This document shows, piece after piece, positions 12,024 through 23,430 of a stretch of DNA of 64,000 nucleotides. Location of the stretch: NCBI GenBank assembly GCA_963682175.1, contig OY821784.1, positions 25,463,621 through 25,527,620 on the forward strand. The letters are read 5' to 3'. A model generated the notes under the pieces. That model had not been told where the DNA came from, searched no databases, and was given only the letters and a program-made list of their open reading frames with translations. Source of the DNA: Triglochin maritima. Its lineage: Eukaryota; Streptophyta; Magnoliopsida; Alismatales; Juncaginaceae. A program made the translations under genes and the position numbers. How positions within the stretch are numbered: position 1 is the stretch's first letter; the number at the start of each line of letters is the position of its first letter.

Positions 12024-13307
12024 ATGGATGGTTACATGGGCGACCATCCAAATCATTGTTGGGACCAGGACAATTCTCCCTGGTACTCCGGACCCATGCA
12101 ACCTGGGGTGGCTCAGACAAACACCCTGTATGGTTGGGATAATCTTCATTGTGTGACTGAGCAATCTTCATATAGGGGTGATATGAGAGAGGCACCGACT
12201 ACTAGATCTCCATCTAGTTACGTCGGATCATATGTTGGTCATCAAACTGAGACATTGCAAGAACCTTTGGCCTCTTTCATGCATGTGGTAGAAGACATGA
12301 GTGCACCAGTGGCTCCAGTAGCCGTACCGTGTCGCTGTTGTGGGTTGAGTGGTCATGTTTGCGGGGAATGTCCTTATGTTCCCTCAGAGCCTAAGTATGA
12401 GCATACCTTTTCCCAAAATGCTCAGTATGACCATTACGCATCCGCGTACAACCCGAGAAGGATGGATTCATGGGGAGACAATTCTTATTCAAATTCTTAT
12501 ACATCACTCCCACCCCAGTACCCTCCTTCTGAATACCCTGAATTCTACCAACACCCCACGACCAATCATTGGACTCATTCTCAGCCCATCACCACCCAAC
12601 CCATCCATTTCCCAAATTCTGACATGAACCTCACAGTTGACCCCAAACTTGATTCTTTGGAACAAGCCCTCCAAACGTTCATGGAAACCACTCAAAATGT
12701 GTTGAAGTCCAATCACGATTCCCTGCAAACTATGGAAATGTATGTGGGTCAAATTACACAACAATTAAGTAAACGTGAGGAGGGTGACATTTCTTGTCAA
12801 CATGTGGATTCATCGTTTGATATCGAACCACCACCACATTCACAAACTCGAAGCACAATCTTTCAGCGTCAAACTCCTAGTCAGACTGAGGGACTTGGGG
12901 TTTCAATTCACGATCACATTGTGGGGGATTCGATCCGAATTGAGAATAACATGGACCAATTTCATTATAAGTCGGCACAGGATTGTGCCCTATCTTTTTG
13001 TCCCATGGCCCTTGAGCCACATGATCTTCATGTTGTGCCCCTTAAGGACTCACCTCTGGTGGAGCAAGAGCTCCCTAGTACCCTCAATTTCAAACCACCT
13101 GATGAGAGTTTGCCTCTCACTATTGTTCCTGATCATCTTGGAAATGATGGAACATCAAACAACTACATTGCTAATGAGGGTATTAGGAGTTCCTTAGAGG
13201 ATACCTTGGGTATGAGACCCACTTTTTGTTCGCCTGGTGAGTCGGACATGCCTAACGAGGTTCTTGACCTCGTTCCGGCTCACCAGCCAGTTGGTTGGAG
13301 AGTTTGA
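12024..13307 (+). CDS. A1 gag-tail/X fusion protein, 427 aa, cut short by a nonsense codon
   Basis: The frame starts ATG GAT GGT TAC shortly after a conserved GTGATCGACTCGAGAGTT leader, the same start context as A2's ORF at 34574. Residues ~93-106 form a CCHC zinc knuckle (CRCCGLSGHVCGEC), as in retroviral nucleocapsid. Residues ~205-250 look like a heptad-type helix, and the rest is acidic and proline-rich. There is no capsid, protease or pol domain. Compared with A2, a TGG codon has become TGA at 13305-13307. The frame reopens at once and runs in register to 13535, so the ancestral product was about 503 residues. The C-terminal part matches domain X of element B. Function unknown; an RNA-binding Gag accessory role is inference. 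Confidence 0.7.
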   Translation: MDGYMGDHPNHCWDQDNSPWYSGPMQPGVAQTNTLYGWDNLHCVTEQSSYRGDMREAPTTRSPSSYVGSYVGHQTETLQEPLASFMHVVEDMSAPVAPVAVPCRCCGLSGHVCGECPYVPSEPKYEHTFSQNAQYDHYASAYNPRRMDSWGDNSYSNSYTSLPPQYPPSEYPEFYQHPTTNHWTHSQPITTQPIHFPNSDMNLTVDPKLDSLEQALQTFMETTQNVLKSNHDSLQTMEMYVGQITQQLSKREEGDISCQHVDSSFDIEPPPHSQTRSTIFQRQTPSQTEGLGVSIHDHIVGDSIRIENNMDQFHYKSAQDCALSFCPMALEPHDLHVVPLKDSPLVEQELPSTLNFKPPDESLPLTIVPDHLGNDGTSNNYIANEGIRSSLEDTLGMRPTFCSPGESDMPNEVLDLVPAHQPVGWRV

Positions 13308-15139
13308 ATTGACGATCATAACTTCAGCTGCGCAACAGAAGAGATTCTTCTTCCGTTGCCCCTTACTTCCCAAACTCTCGAGAGGTTCAAGCTCTTTCAG
13401 TTTGATCCTTTGAATGAGACGCCTTTGCGTCCAATTCACGAGCCTCTCATTTCATCTGGTGCTCTTTGTGAAGGGGGCCCACGCATGAGTATTCTGGCCC
13501 CGCGTGGTGTCATGTTCCCTTTCCAAGTGCATTGACCCACTCTTGAGGTTCCCATTTGATGTCTTTTGACAAATGAAGATGGGAACTTATGTTTGTACAT
13601 AGTTATATATATAAAAAAAAAGTTCAATAAAAGACTCCTTCAGTGAGCATCGATTGTTGTGAGCCCCAACCCTTGTGTATTTGGGCTCCATTTCTTTCAT
13701 GTATTTGTACCCTTTCTTTAGCATCTCACAGGTTTTGAGGGAATTTGGGTTGTGTCCATCAACATAGCCATACACTTCCCTTTGTACTTCACGTTGGTGA
13801 GATCTCTCCTTTTTCATGCATAAATCCATGTAGTATCTTGCTTGCATTCATTGAGGACAATGCATGAAGTAGGTGTGGGGGGGTGTTTTACGTGTGTACA
13901 TAGTTGAGTCTTTTTCCTTTGATTTTGTTTTCTTTTGTTTGCATTGTTAGGGTCATGATAGTGTGCTGCATTTAATATCGATATATCTGCTTGCCATGAT
14001 CCTTGGGTGACTTGTCTTCTTTTGCTTGCCTAGTGCTTCAAAATTTTCACATTTCTTTCAAAATCTTCATGTGTTTTCGAAAGAAAATGTTTTGTGGGTT
14101 TTGCGTGTGTTTAGCATGTGCAAAACCGTTGAGAGGCAAAGTAAAAAGAAAGCTCCCAAAATTGTCTTGAACTTGATGCATTAGGATATCTAGTACGCGG
14201 CTTTAGGATTTATCGAGTCGTAAGGATGCACCCCAGTTTTCCTTTGGGGGTGAGTAATCATAGGGTTTCAGTGCTCAAGCATTCAAAGAAGTCCACCCTG
14301 AACCTAGTGAGTCAATAATTCGTGTTTGTTAATTTAGGAAGTTTGTTGTAGTCAAGGACCCTCTTAATCTTGTTGTGAGACATTAGTGTAGGGGTTTTGG
14401 TTCATGTGTAGATAAGAAATAAGTGAGTAGATGTTCTCTCTTCTCGCATGGCTCCTATCACTCGGGAAAGTAGGTATGAGGGGACTTTGTGCCTGGTGCT
14501 TTCGAGTCATCTGACTTGGGATGCGCCGACCGAACTCCCGTTACACGGGTGGTAGGGATTGCCCTATGTGGAGATTTGGGGAAAGGTGTACGTGATAGTG
14601 TAAGTCCTCATGGGCAATGATGCACGAAACCTGACCCTGGGAGAATGAAGCTCCAACTAATAAAAAGAAAAAAAAATTGTGTGAAAAGAAACAAAAAGAA
14701 AAAAAAAATGGTAATGCAAATAAGAACCTTAATGGACCTTACACTTTGTATCACTTGAGGATCTTGAGGTTGTCCATGTCTTTTACTTAATTCCTTATTT
14801 AACTTGCACGAATGGTTTATTAGGCTAGGTGTGGACTGATTACCTATATAGAGTCGGCCCGTAGGATTACCGCGTCCATTGATCGACAAAATATTTCCAA
14901 CGAGTCGAGGTCTAGATTGAATAATGCATCTTGTTCGGATTTTGTGGGTATATCCGCTGAAAACCCTCAGGAGACAACACTCCTCCTCCTTGGCAACAAA
15001 GAGGTTTAACGGCTTGTTGCACGTGCTAAGTGCAACCGTGATTCCTACGAAAGTGAGTTAGGATTTCTTGTTTTTTTTCGCATGCTTTTCTCTTTCTTTG
15101 TTTTGCTCGGGACTAGCAAAAGTTTGGTGTGGGGGTATT
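13308..15139 (+). mobile_element. A1 3' non-coding region
   Basis: After the in-frame X tail (to 13535), this holds no reading frame of substance. It contains GAGGACAATGCATGAAG followed by TAGGTGTGGGGGGG (13851-13883), the word that in complete Athila/Tat elements marks the end of pol. A poly-A-rich patch lies at 14660-14710. It ends in a second G-rich purine tract (15126-15139) that primes plus-strand synthesis before the LTR. Confidence 0.75.
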
Positions 15140-16532
15140 TGATTGACATCATTTCATGCTCATATTTGTATCTTATATCCATTATCTTTCACCTAAATAA
15201 TGCTATGTTACGAGTTTTATGTTTAGTTTTCAGGAATAAATAGGTTTGAAGAGATGAAGCATAAAATGACCCAAAAGCTGGAAAAAAAGACTGAATTGTG
15301 AGATCTGTGGACCAAGATGCAAGGAAGAAGGACCTGAATGCACGACCGAAGGACCTAAGAGCAAAACAGAATACTCCTCACCATCATGGGGAGTATTTTG
15401 GCAATTCTATTCGGGTCGGAGCTCCAACATGCAAAATAGATGCATCAAATACCAACAAAGCCTTCCAGAAAAGCCCACAAGAAATTCCAGAGCGATCCGG
15501 ACATTGTAGACCGCTAATTGGCGGTCACTTTTGGCCCAAATGCGCTCAAATTTCTCCAGCACATGTCTTAGAGGATGTTTAAGCTATTTGTGGTATCTGT
15601 TTAGTCCCACATCGGGGGATTGTCACGGATTAGCTTTTTCCATGGCTATAAATAGAACTCTTCACCTCCTATTGTAATCACTCCATATTTTAAGTGGCTA
15701 TTCTTCCTACTAGAAGTGAGGCCTTGAAGCACACACTAAAGTAGGAGGATGCTACTTTTAATGTGAGTCATTTTATCAATAAAGTTTTATGTTTCTTTCA
15801 TTGTTTGTTTTATGCTTCTTTTATTGTTGTGCATGTTTTAGTTTAATCGTCTTTTGATTCTAGCTTAGTTTTAATATGCTTTCTTTCCATAGTTTAATAT
15901 TTAGTGTAATGTTTAGTGAGTAGTTCCATCCCCTTTGGGGGGTGGAGTAGATGTACATACATGCATTAGAGAATGGGATGAATGCTCTAATTTCAATGTG
16001 TTGATTAAATAATGAATGTATGCTTGCTTGTTTAGGATAGAATTTACAACTTGATGAGTTTTGCCAAAATGATTAGACACCTCTCATGCTTGTTTAGGTT
16101 CTGAAATAAACACCTTGCATATGTAAATGTTAATCAACTAAGTTGGTGAATAGATTGATAGGTTTTGCCATAACATTTAGACACTTCCTATGCTTGATAA
16201 ACACCACCTTCATGTGCTTAAAGAATGTATTCTACACCCACCTCTTTGCTTGTGTGCACTCACTCCACCCCTTAGGGGTTTTCCCTTCCTGAAATTCCAG
16301 CATTCTTGTTTTGTTCTTAGCTTAGTTCTTATTTCATCGTTTGTTTGCTTCTTTCACCTTTCATACTTCTTAGAGTAGTTTAGTGTAGAGTCGCATAATC
16401 AATCATCTTCTCCATTTTTTCGCCACTTGATTTCGTACAAACGAGAGGCTGCTCACCTCCCTGAGGACGACCCGTACTTGCCACCGCTTCATCGCGGCCG
16501 TGCACTTGCGGTTTTAAATAAAACGTTCAACA
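15140..16532 (+). repeat. A1 3' LTR
   Basis: Direct repeat of 9477-10868, 1,393 bases. It is followed by the GAAAT target duplication rather than a primer site, which shows it is the outer end of the element. Confidence 0.92.
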
Positions 16533-16537
16533 GAAAT

Positions 16538-17091
16538 CATGAAGCAAGGGTCGTGCTAGTGAGAGAAAAGCCCAGCCAACCTCTAAAATTCGGATGGTGC
16601 AACACAGTCCACACTATCGGTTGGATCTCCACTTGTGCACTCCGAACATCTGGTCGGCTAACCCAATGGTGCTGGACTAGACTTCATCCAACACCCACTC
16701 TACATCCTCTTATGCTAAGGGGCTAGAAGCATACCTGAAACTGGTGGAGAAGAGCCTTCAATTTGTGGGAATCCCGCTGCAACTGCCTCACATGCTTGCT
16801 AGCTAGTCACCTCTTGCACTTACACTTCTTGCTTGCTTGACCGGCTGGACTTGTTGGTGATCTCTACACCAAAATGGGGGAGGAGGCAAGGGAATTGATA
16901 AAGGTAGATAGGGTTGGGTAGGTTTTGTCTCCAAGCGCACAAGGTAATCCACAAGAAAGCAATTTAACCAATGCAAATATGATCTATCACTATCAGAATG
17001 CAATTCTAAAAGATAGGAAAGTACCGACTGGGTTTGGGCAAGATGCCCCACAGGTGAGTCTTCGAATTCTGTACACTTTAGGGACCGACCT
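16538..17091 (-). mobile_element. Leader of antisense Tekay-like element
   Basis: Read on the minus strand, this follows the primer binding site at 17092-17103. It has a short open stretch (17138-16803) but no gag motif. It is continuous with 9476-7090 once A1 and one copy of its target duplication are removed. Confidence 0.5.
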
Positions 17092-17620
17092 GCTCTGATA
17101 CCAAGTTGTAACGCCCCCGATCTCGTGGGTACGTACACTGGGAAAGAGTATAAGTGTCACGATCAGAGACCTCCATGACGACTGAAGGAGTTACAAAAGA
17201 CAGACCAAACAATGACTCGACAATACGTAGAGAGATCATACATGGATAGACTAACATAAAATATAACTAAAAAGTGAGAGATTATCCATATATGGTAACA
17301 AGGTCAAATAAATTACATCGAGTTCAAAAGGGAAATACATCATAAATAATGAGGAAGCAAAAGACAACTGAAGAATCTGGTCGACGTGTCCCTCGTGTAC
17401 AGAATCTTCGACTACTTGTCTAGTCTACGTTGTAGGAATCTAAGTACCTGCAAGCACCTCATTAATAAATGCGTGAGTTTTCAATTAAGAAAACTCAGTA
17501 TGCCCCTAGCCCAATCGTAGAAATATGGAAGAATGCCTAGAAACTATCTAAGACAAAAGCATCCGAAACCGAAACAGAAAAGCACATAATGCAACAGAAG
17601 GCTATTACTCCATAAGTCGT
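17092..17620 (-). mobile_element. Tekay-type 5' LTR end with initiator-Met primer site, antisense
   Basis: On the minus strand the LTR ends GGGGGCGTTACA (boundary 17107), followed three bases later by TGGTATCAGAGC (17103-17092). That is the exact primer site for initiator tRNA-Met used by Tekay and other chromoviruses. The LTR part resembles the end of the sense LTR at 5830-5870. It is cut at ~17620 where the truncated LTR of element B begins. Confidence 0.8.
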
Positions 17621-17996
17621 GCCGGTCTATATGGCTCGGATCCCGTTGCATTTTCTTCTCGGCTTTTCTGGATGTCTTTGGTGGTCTTTGATGTATCTGC
17701 TTTGTTTATTGGAGCTCCGACCCGAATCTAATTGCCAAAATACTCCCCAAAATGGTGTGGAGTTTTCTGTTTTGCTCTTTGGTCCTTTGGTCTTACGTTC
17801 AGGTCCTTCGCCCTTGCATCTCAGTCCCCAGATCTCACAAATCAGTCCTTTTTCCCAGCTTTTGGGTCCTTTTAGGCTTCATCTCTTCAAACCTATTTAT
17901 TTCTGAAATTCAAACATAAAACTCCTCACGTAACATTGTTTAGGTGAATGATAATGGATATAAGATACAAATATAAGCATGAAATGATGTCAATCA

Positions 17997-20236
17997 AATA
18001 CCCCCACACCTAACTTTTGCTAGTCCCGAGCAAAACAAAGAAGGAGAAAATCATACGAAAAACAAGAAATCCTAACTCACTTTCGTAGGAATCACTGTTG
18101 CACTTAGCACGTGCAACAAGCCGTAAAAATTACCTTGTCGCCAAGGAGGAGTGTTGTCTCCTGAGGGTTTTCAGCGGATATACCCACAAAATCCGAACAA
18201 GATGCATTAATCAATCTAGCTACACGACTCGTTGGACTTATTTTGTCGATCATGGGACGCGGTAATACTACGGGTCGACTCTATATATGTAATCCGTCCA
18301 CACACCTAGCCTAATGAGTTATTCATGAAAGTTAGTCAAGGACTTAAGTGAAAGACATGGGCAGCCTTAACTTCTGAATGTGATACATTGTGTAAAGTCC
18401 ATTTTGGTTCTTATTTGACTCTTTTTTTTCTTCTTTTTTTCCTTTTTCTTTTTGTTTTCTTTTTCTTTGGAGCATTTTATTGGTTGGTGTTTGATTCTCT
18501 CAGGGTCAGGTTTTGTGCATCATTGCCTAAGAGGACTTACACTATCACGTACACCTTCCCTCAAATCTCCACATAGGGCGATCCCTACCACCCGTGTAAC
18601 GGGAGTTCGGTCGGTGCATCCTAAGTCAGATGACTCGAAAGCACCAGACACAAAGTCCCCTCAGACCTACTTTCCCGAGTGATAGGAGCCGTGCGAGAAG
18701 AGACAATACCACTTATTTACTTATCTACAAGAAATCCTAACTCACTTTCGTAGGAATCACGGTTGCACTTAGAACGTGCAACAAACCGTTAAACCTCCTT
18801 GTCGCCAAGGAGGAGGAGTGTTGTCTCCTGAGGGTTTTCAGCGGATATACCCACAAAATCCGAACAAGATGCATCAATCAATCTAGCTACACGACTCGTT
18901 GGACTTATTTCGTCGATCATGGGACGCGGTAATACTACGGGTCGACTCTATATATGTAATCAGTCCACACACCTAGCCTAATGAATTATTCGTGAAAGTT
19001 AGTTAAGGACTTAAGTGAAAGACATGGGCAACCTTAACTTCTGAATGTGATACAATGTGTAAAGTCCAATAAGGTTCTTATTTGACTCTATTTTTTCTTT
19101 CTCTTTTTGTTTTCCTTTGTTTTCTTTTTCTTTGGAGCATTTTATTGGTTGGTGTTTGATTCTCCCAGGGTCAGGTTTCGTGCATCATTGCCTATGAGGA
19201 CTTACACTATCATGTACACCTTCCCCCAAATCTCCACATAGGGCGATCCCTACCACCCGTGTAACGGGAGTTCGGTCGGTGCATCCCAAGTCAGATGATT
19301 CGGAAGCACCGGGCACAAAGTCCTTCAGACCTACTTTCCCGAGTGATAGGAGTCGTGCGAGAAGAGAGAACACCACTTATTTATTTATCTACATGGGAAC
19401 CAAAACCCCTGCACTTAAGTTTCACAAAAAAGATTAAGGGCCCTTGACTATGACAAACTTCCTTATACTAACAGACACGAATTATTTGACTCACTAGGTT
19501 CAGGGTGGACTTCTTTAAAAGTTTGAGTGCTGAATCCTATGACTACACGCCCCCTAGGAAAAACCGGGGTGCATCCTAACGACTCGATAAGACCTAAAGC
19601 CAGTAAACTAGATATCCTATTGCTTCAAGTTCAAGACAATTTTGGGATCTTTCTTTTTACTTTGCCTCTAACGGTTTTGCACATGCTAAACACACGCAAA
19701 ACCTACAAAAACATTTTCTTTTGCAAACACATGAAGATTTTGAAAGAAATGTGAAAACTTTAAAGCACTAGGCAAGCAAAAGAAGACAAGTCACCCAAGT
19801 ATCATGGCAAGCAGATATAACGATATTAAATGCAACACACTAACACGACCCTAACAATGCACACAAATGAAAACAAAATCAAAAGCAAAGACTCGACTAT
19901 GTACACACGTAAAACACCCCCCCAAACCTACTTCATGCATTGTCCTCAATGAATGTGAGCAAGATACTACATGGATTTCTGCATGAAAAATGAAAGATCT
20001 CACCAACAGAAAGCGCAAAAGGAAGTTCGTAATTATGTTGATAGACACAAACCCGAATTCCCTCATAACATGTGAGATACTGAAGAAGGAAGACAAATAC
20101 GTGAAGAAATGGGGCCCAAGTACACAAGGGTTGGGGCCCACAACAATCAATGCTCGCTCATGGAGTCTTTTATTACACACAAATAATTTTTTTACAAGGT
20201 ATATACATCAACAAAGATATTCTCATAATCATTTGG
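17997..20236 (-). mobile_element. Element B 3' non-coding region with tandem duplication
   Basis: It is equivalent to A1 13536-15139. The GAGGACAATGCATGAAGTAGG..GGGGGGG marker sits antisense at 19913-19946. Two direct copies of a ~664-base segment lie side by side (18062-18725 and 18728-19391); each starts AAGAAATCCTAACTC and ends CCACTTATTTA.TTATCTAC. No coding sequence. Confidence 0.75.
18062..19391. repeat. Tandem duplication of ~664 bp inside element B
   Basis: Copy 1 is 18062-18725 and copy 2 is 18728-19391. They share landmarks at constant offset: GTTTTCAGCGGATATACCCAC (18167/18833), TCGTTGGACTTATTT (18230/18897), GGTCAGGTTTYGTGCATCATTGCC (18508/19170). A1 and A2 hold a single copy, so the duplication arose in B or its close lineage. 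Confidence 0.85.
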
Positions 20237-20737
20237 TCAAGGAACATCAAATGAGAATATCGAGTTATGAGGACCAGAGACTTGCCGAGATGGGCCAACT
20301 TCACTGGTACTCTGAGGTGTCATGAGGGGTGAAAGGTTAAAGCTGAAAGGCTCGAACCCCTCATGATATTGGTTGGGTGTAGGCAACATGAATGAGTGCA
20401 GTTGTGTTGCCTCACTAGGGTTTAGTTGCTCATCAAACAAAACCGTCCAACCAATAGGTGGGTGCATCGGAATGAGTTCCTCAAGCTCATTCGATGGATG
20501 CAGCAGACCTGCATCACTAAGAATGAGGCTTATCCCCATGTCATCCAACAAGGATAAGCTCGGTCGTAGGTGGGTCCTTGTTGGAGTCAAGATGAAGCTC
20601 AAAGGCTCAATGGCCAAGGGACATGAGATAGAGACACCTTCTGGTATAGGCATATGATGAGGTGTCTCACTCTCACTACTAATCTCAACTGAATCATGCA
20701 ACGAACACTCCTTTTGGACATTCATGTTTAATGACAA
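20237..20737 (-). CDS. Domain X of element B (unknown conserved C-terminal ORF)
   Basis: This 166-codon open frame comes after a ~150-base gap and stop downstream of the protease. Its end (HPPIGWTVLFDE, FEPFSFNLSPL, IFSFDVP) parallels the end of the A2 ORF (HQPVGWRVWIDD, FKLFQFDPL, MFPFQVH). The intervals are similar, with a stop codon at the same place before TGACCAAATG / TGACAAATG-type text. A third copy lies at 31426-31695. I do not recognise the domain. In a complete Athila element, RT would follow the protease here, so X occupies the place of pol. It may be a relic of the pol linker or an env-like product; neither can be shown. Confidence 0.55.
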   Translation of the reverse strand: MSLNMNVQKECSLHDSVEISSESETPHHMPIPEGVSISCPLAIEPLSFILTPTRTHLRPSLSLLDDMGISLILSDAGLLHPSNELEELIPMHPPIGWTVLFDEQLNPSEATQLHSFMLPTPNQYHEGFEPFSFNLSPLMTPQSTSEVGPSRQVSGPHNSIFSFDVP

Positions 20738-20884
20738 CTAACTATGTTGTATTGCAAAGACAGGCAATGAGTTTTCGCTGGACCCACAAACATTCTCAAT
20801 GGGTTGCATTGGTGTTCGTTGATTTTGCGGTGCTTTCTCTAATTGGCGGATGAGATTGAGATTTAAAGGTTGATCCATGGGCTC

Positions 20885-21996
20885 CTATTGCCTACCAGAG
20901 TTGAACACATGAAACTCGGCACTCATGTTACCGAATGGGAGCTTCATGAGACCATTTCTACAATTAATTAAGGCGTTGGAAGTTGCTAGAAATGGTCTAC
21001 CCAAAATCAAAGGTATTTGAGAGTGGGTGTTCGCGACAGGATTGGTACCGAGGGCAACAAAATCAACTGGAAATATAAAATCTCCAACTTTGATAAGCAC
21101 GTCCTCGATAATCCCCTTTGGAATACGAATGGATCTATCCGCTATTTGCAGGGTGATCTTAGTTGGTTTCAATTCTCCCAAATTTAACTGTTGACAAACA
21201 GAAAATGGGAGGAGGTTGACCGCTGATCCTAAATCAAGCAATACATTACTCATGCTAGTGTCCCTATCGTACACTAAATAGTAGGACACCCATGGTCCTT
21301 GTATTTTGTGTAGGCGAGATTGGACAAAAGTGAGCTTACATTTGCAGCCAAGAATGCTTTCTTAGGAACATTGGTCTTCCTCTTGGTTGTGCAGAGATCC
21401 TTCAACACTTTAGCATATTGAGGTATTTGTTGGATGACATCCAACAAGGGGATGTTAACCTTCACTTGCTTGAACACCTCTAATATCTTATCCATCGTGT
21501 CACTCTGCTTTTTGGTTACCCAACTTGGATAGGAAGCTTTTGGCAGGTAGGTTTTCTTCGGTGCCTGAGAAGGAGGCGTTCGTGTATTACCCTCACCCTC
21601 AGCCTCTTCTTCACCACCATTCCCATTGAGGGGCTGCATAGATGGTGGTGGTGGCAAGGAAATATGATTGTCAACCTGTTTTCCACTTAAGGTTCCAATG
21701 TTATTGACATGGGGAACCGGTTCCTCCACGTGGTTGACTTGCCGCCCCTGATGTACCACATTCTCATTTTTCATGTGTTGTTGCTGGTACATGCGGGGGT
21801 TAGCCTCAGGCTGGCTAGGCAAAGACCCTCTCTCTCTTTCATGTACAGACTGAGCCAATTGGCCCATCTGAAGCTTTAGAGATTTGATGGACTGCTGATT
21901 TGAAGTGAGAACTTGACTTGTGGTTGACATCAAAAAATTCATTGAGTTTTCAAGTCCATGAGTCACGGTCTCAAGCGAATTGAATCGGGTTTCCAT
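20885..21996 (-). pseudogene. Element B gag C-terminus and retroviral aspartic protease
   Basis: From 21996 the minus strand encodes a helical gag tail (LETVTHGLENSMNFL.., HERERGSL), a proline-rich linker, and the Athila-type stretch up to LAYTKYKDHGCPTI. A frameshift near 21285 then moves to the frame 21289-20885. That frame holds the pepsin-like retroviral protease: LLDLGSAVNLLPFSVCQQL for the active site (normally DLGAS, here DLGSA), then a PLILGRPFLAT flap/loop motif and an INCRNGLMKLPFGN end. The swapped Ser/Ala and the frameshift suggest it is inactive. The product would process Gag. Confidence 0.82.
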
Positions 21997-22002
21997 ATTG
22001 TT

Positions 22003-23430
22003 GGAATTTGGGAAACCCGATTGATTGGTGGTTTGCGCTTGGGGTGGTTGATAGGATTATGCATGCATGGGAGGTTGGTGTGGTTGGTTAGGTGGTCGAG
22101 AGGAGTTTGAAGGACCACCCGGGGCATTATTTTGGTTCCATGAAAAATTGGGGTGGTTCCTCCATCCGGGATTATAAGATGATGAGTATGGGTCATTCCT
22201 AGCTCTATCATAGATGGCGTTGACACGTTCCATCTCAGGAGGAATGGACGCACACTCGCTTTCTACATGACCTATCCTACCACATGAATGATAGGGAACT
22301 GGACCATATGTGGACATGTGAGGTGAACCTTGTTTGTTTTGGAGCTCAATCGAATCCATACGGCGCATTAAGGCCGCCATGCGCGCCTCGGTGGCCGTAG
22401 TGGTATCGACAACAAATGCGGCACCCGATCTAGTTGAGTTTGCATTCGCGATCCTTGCTCCTATGCTAGATGATGCAGGTACTTCCCTCAGACTCTCCCA
22501 TTGTATGGTTTTCTCAGCGAGGTCTTCTTGGAAAGCCCATGCCTCCCTTTCATCCTTTCCTAAGAACTCTTCTTGACACATGGACTCAAGGAGTGTTCTG
22601 GATGGGATGTGAAGACCCTCGTAAACAATCTGACAAAGATGCCACAACTCAATGCCATGGTGAGGGCATGAGAATAGTAGCTCCTTGAACCTCTCTAGAT
22701 ATGCATGAAATGTTTCCGTCTCAAGTTGATAGAACGAATTGATTTCGTTCCTCAATTTTTGAGTCTGATGATTTGGAAAGTATTTCTTGAGGAATGCATA
22801 TTGAAACTCATCTCAAGTCCTAAAGGAATTCGCCTGGATGATGTACAACCACTTCTTGGCATCATCCTTTAATGCGAAAGGAACAAGCCTAAGATGGATG
22901 GAGTCTGTGCTAAGTTGTTGCAGCTTGAACATAGCATAGACCTCCTCAAATTCCTTGAGAAAGATATAGGGGTCACCTTTCCCAGTGAAGTGAGGGAGCA
23001 TGGAAATAAACTGAGGCTTAACCTCAAAATAGTTCCCATTAGCCTCTGGCAATACGATGCATGAGGGTAGAGCGGTACGGCTCGGGTAGCATTGATCACG
23101 TAGAGGTATGGGAGCCACAACAAGAAGCACAGGTGGAACAGGTGGGTCCATCAACTCCTCCTCACGGAAATGAGCAGCCATTGAACCCGGACTATGTGCA
23201 ACACGAGAGGAGGGAGGCGTCGAAAAATCAACTACCAAAGCAGGGTTGACAACGCGCCTCGTCAAACGGCCACTCTCGTCTTGTGCCCACGAAAGCATGC
23301 ACAAAGGTGCACACACACAAACCAAAACTTTTTTTAACAAAGAATGTGCATAGAGGAGAAGATGGGGGAACACAGGAGAGAAAGAATGACTCAGACGACG
23401 CCTAACTGCAAGGTCACATGGCCTCAACAC
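22003..23430 (-). pseudogene. Element B gag (capsid and zinc knuckle), broken
   Basis: On the minus strand, 23430-22813 encodes the gag N-terminus and first capsid half (FISMLPHFTGKGDPY, DSIHLRLVPFALKDDAKKWL). A TGA replaces the expected Trp after NSFRT, at about 22812. The frame then continues with FLKKYFPNHQTQKLR and the capsid second half (ETFHAYLERFKELL, CPHHGIELWHL), the classic Athila Gag sequence. A degenerate zinc knuckle (YHSCGRIGHVESEC, first Cys lost) follows at ~22290-22250. A further stop after PPMHA (~22056) breaks the frame. Structural protein for particle formation, now non-functional. Confidence 0.85.

Larger units (their letters stand above)
9477..16532 (+). mobile_element. 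Complete non-autonomous Athila-like element A1
   Basis: Two direct LTRs (9477-10868 and 15140-16532) start TGATTGACATC and end GTTCAACA. They differ at only about a dozen of ~1,392 positions by eye, so the insertion is young. The flanks are GAAAT before 9477 and GAAAT at 16533-16537, a perfect 5-bp target duplication. Interior order: primer site, ~1.1-kb leader, one gag-tail/X reading frame, a long non-coding 3' region, and a polypurine tract ending GTGTGGGGGTATT before the 3' LTR. Capsid, protease, RT, RNase H and integrase are all absent, so it must move using proteins of another element. The target is an antisense Tekay-like element. Confidence 0.93.

Noticed and set aside
22334..22688. 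Open frames on the plus strand over element B gag
   Set aside because: Shadows of the antisense gag coding sequence, which has clear family motifs.
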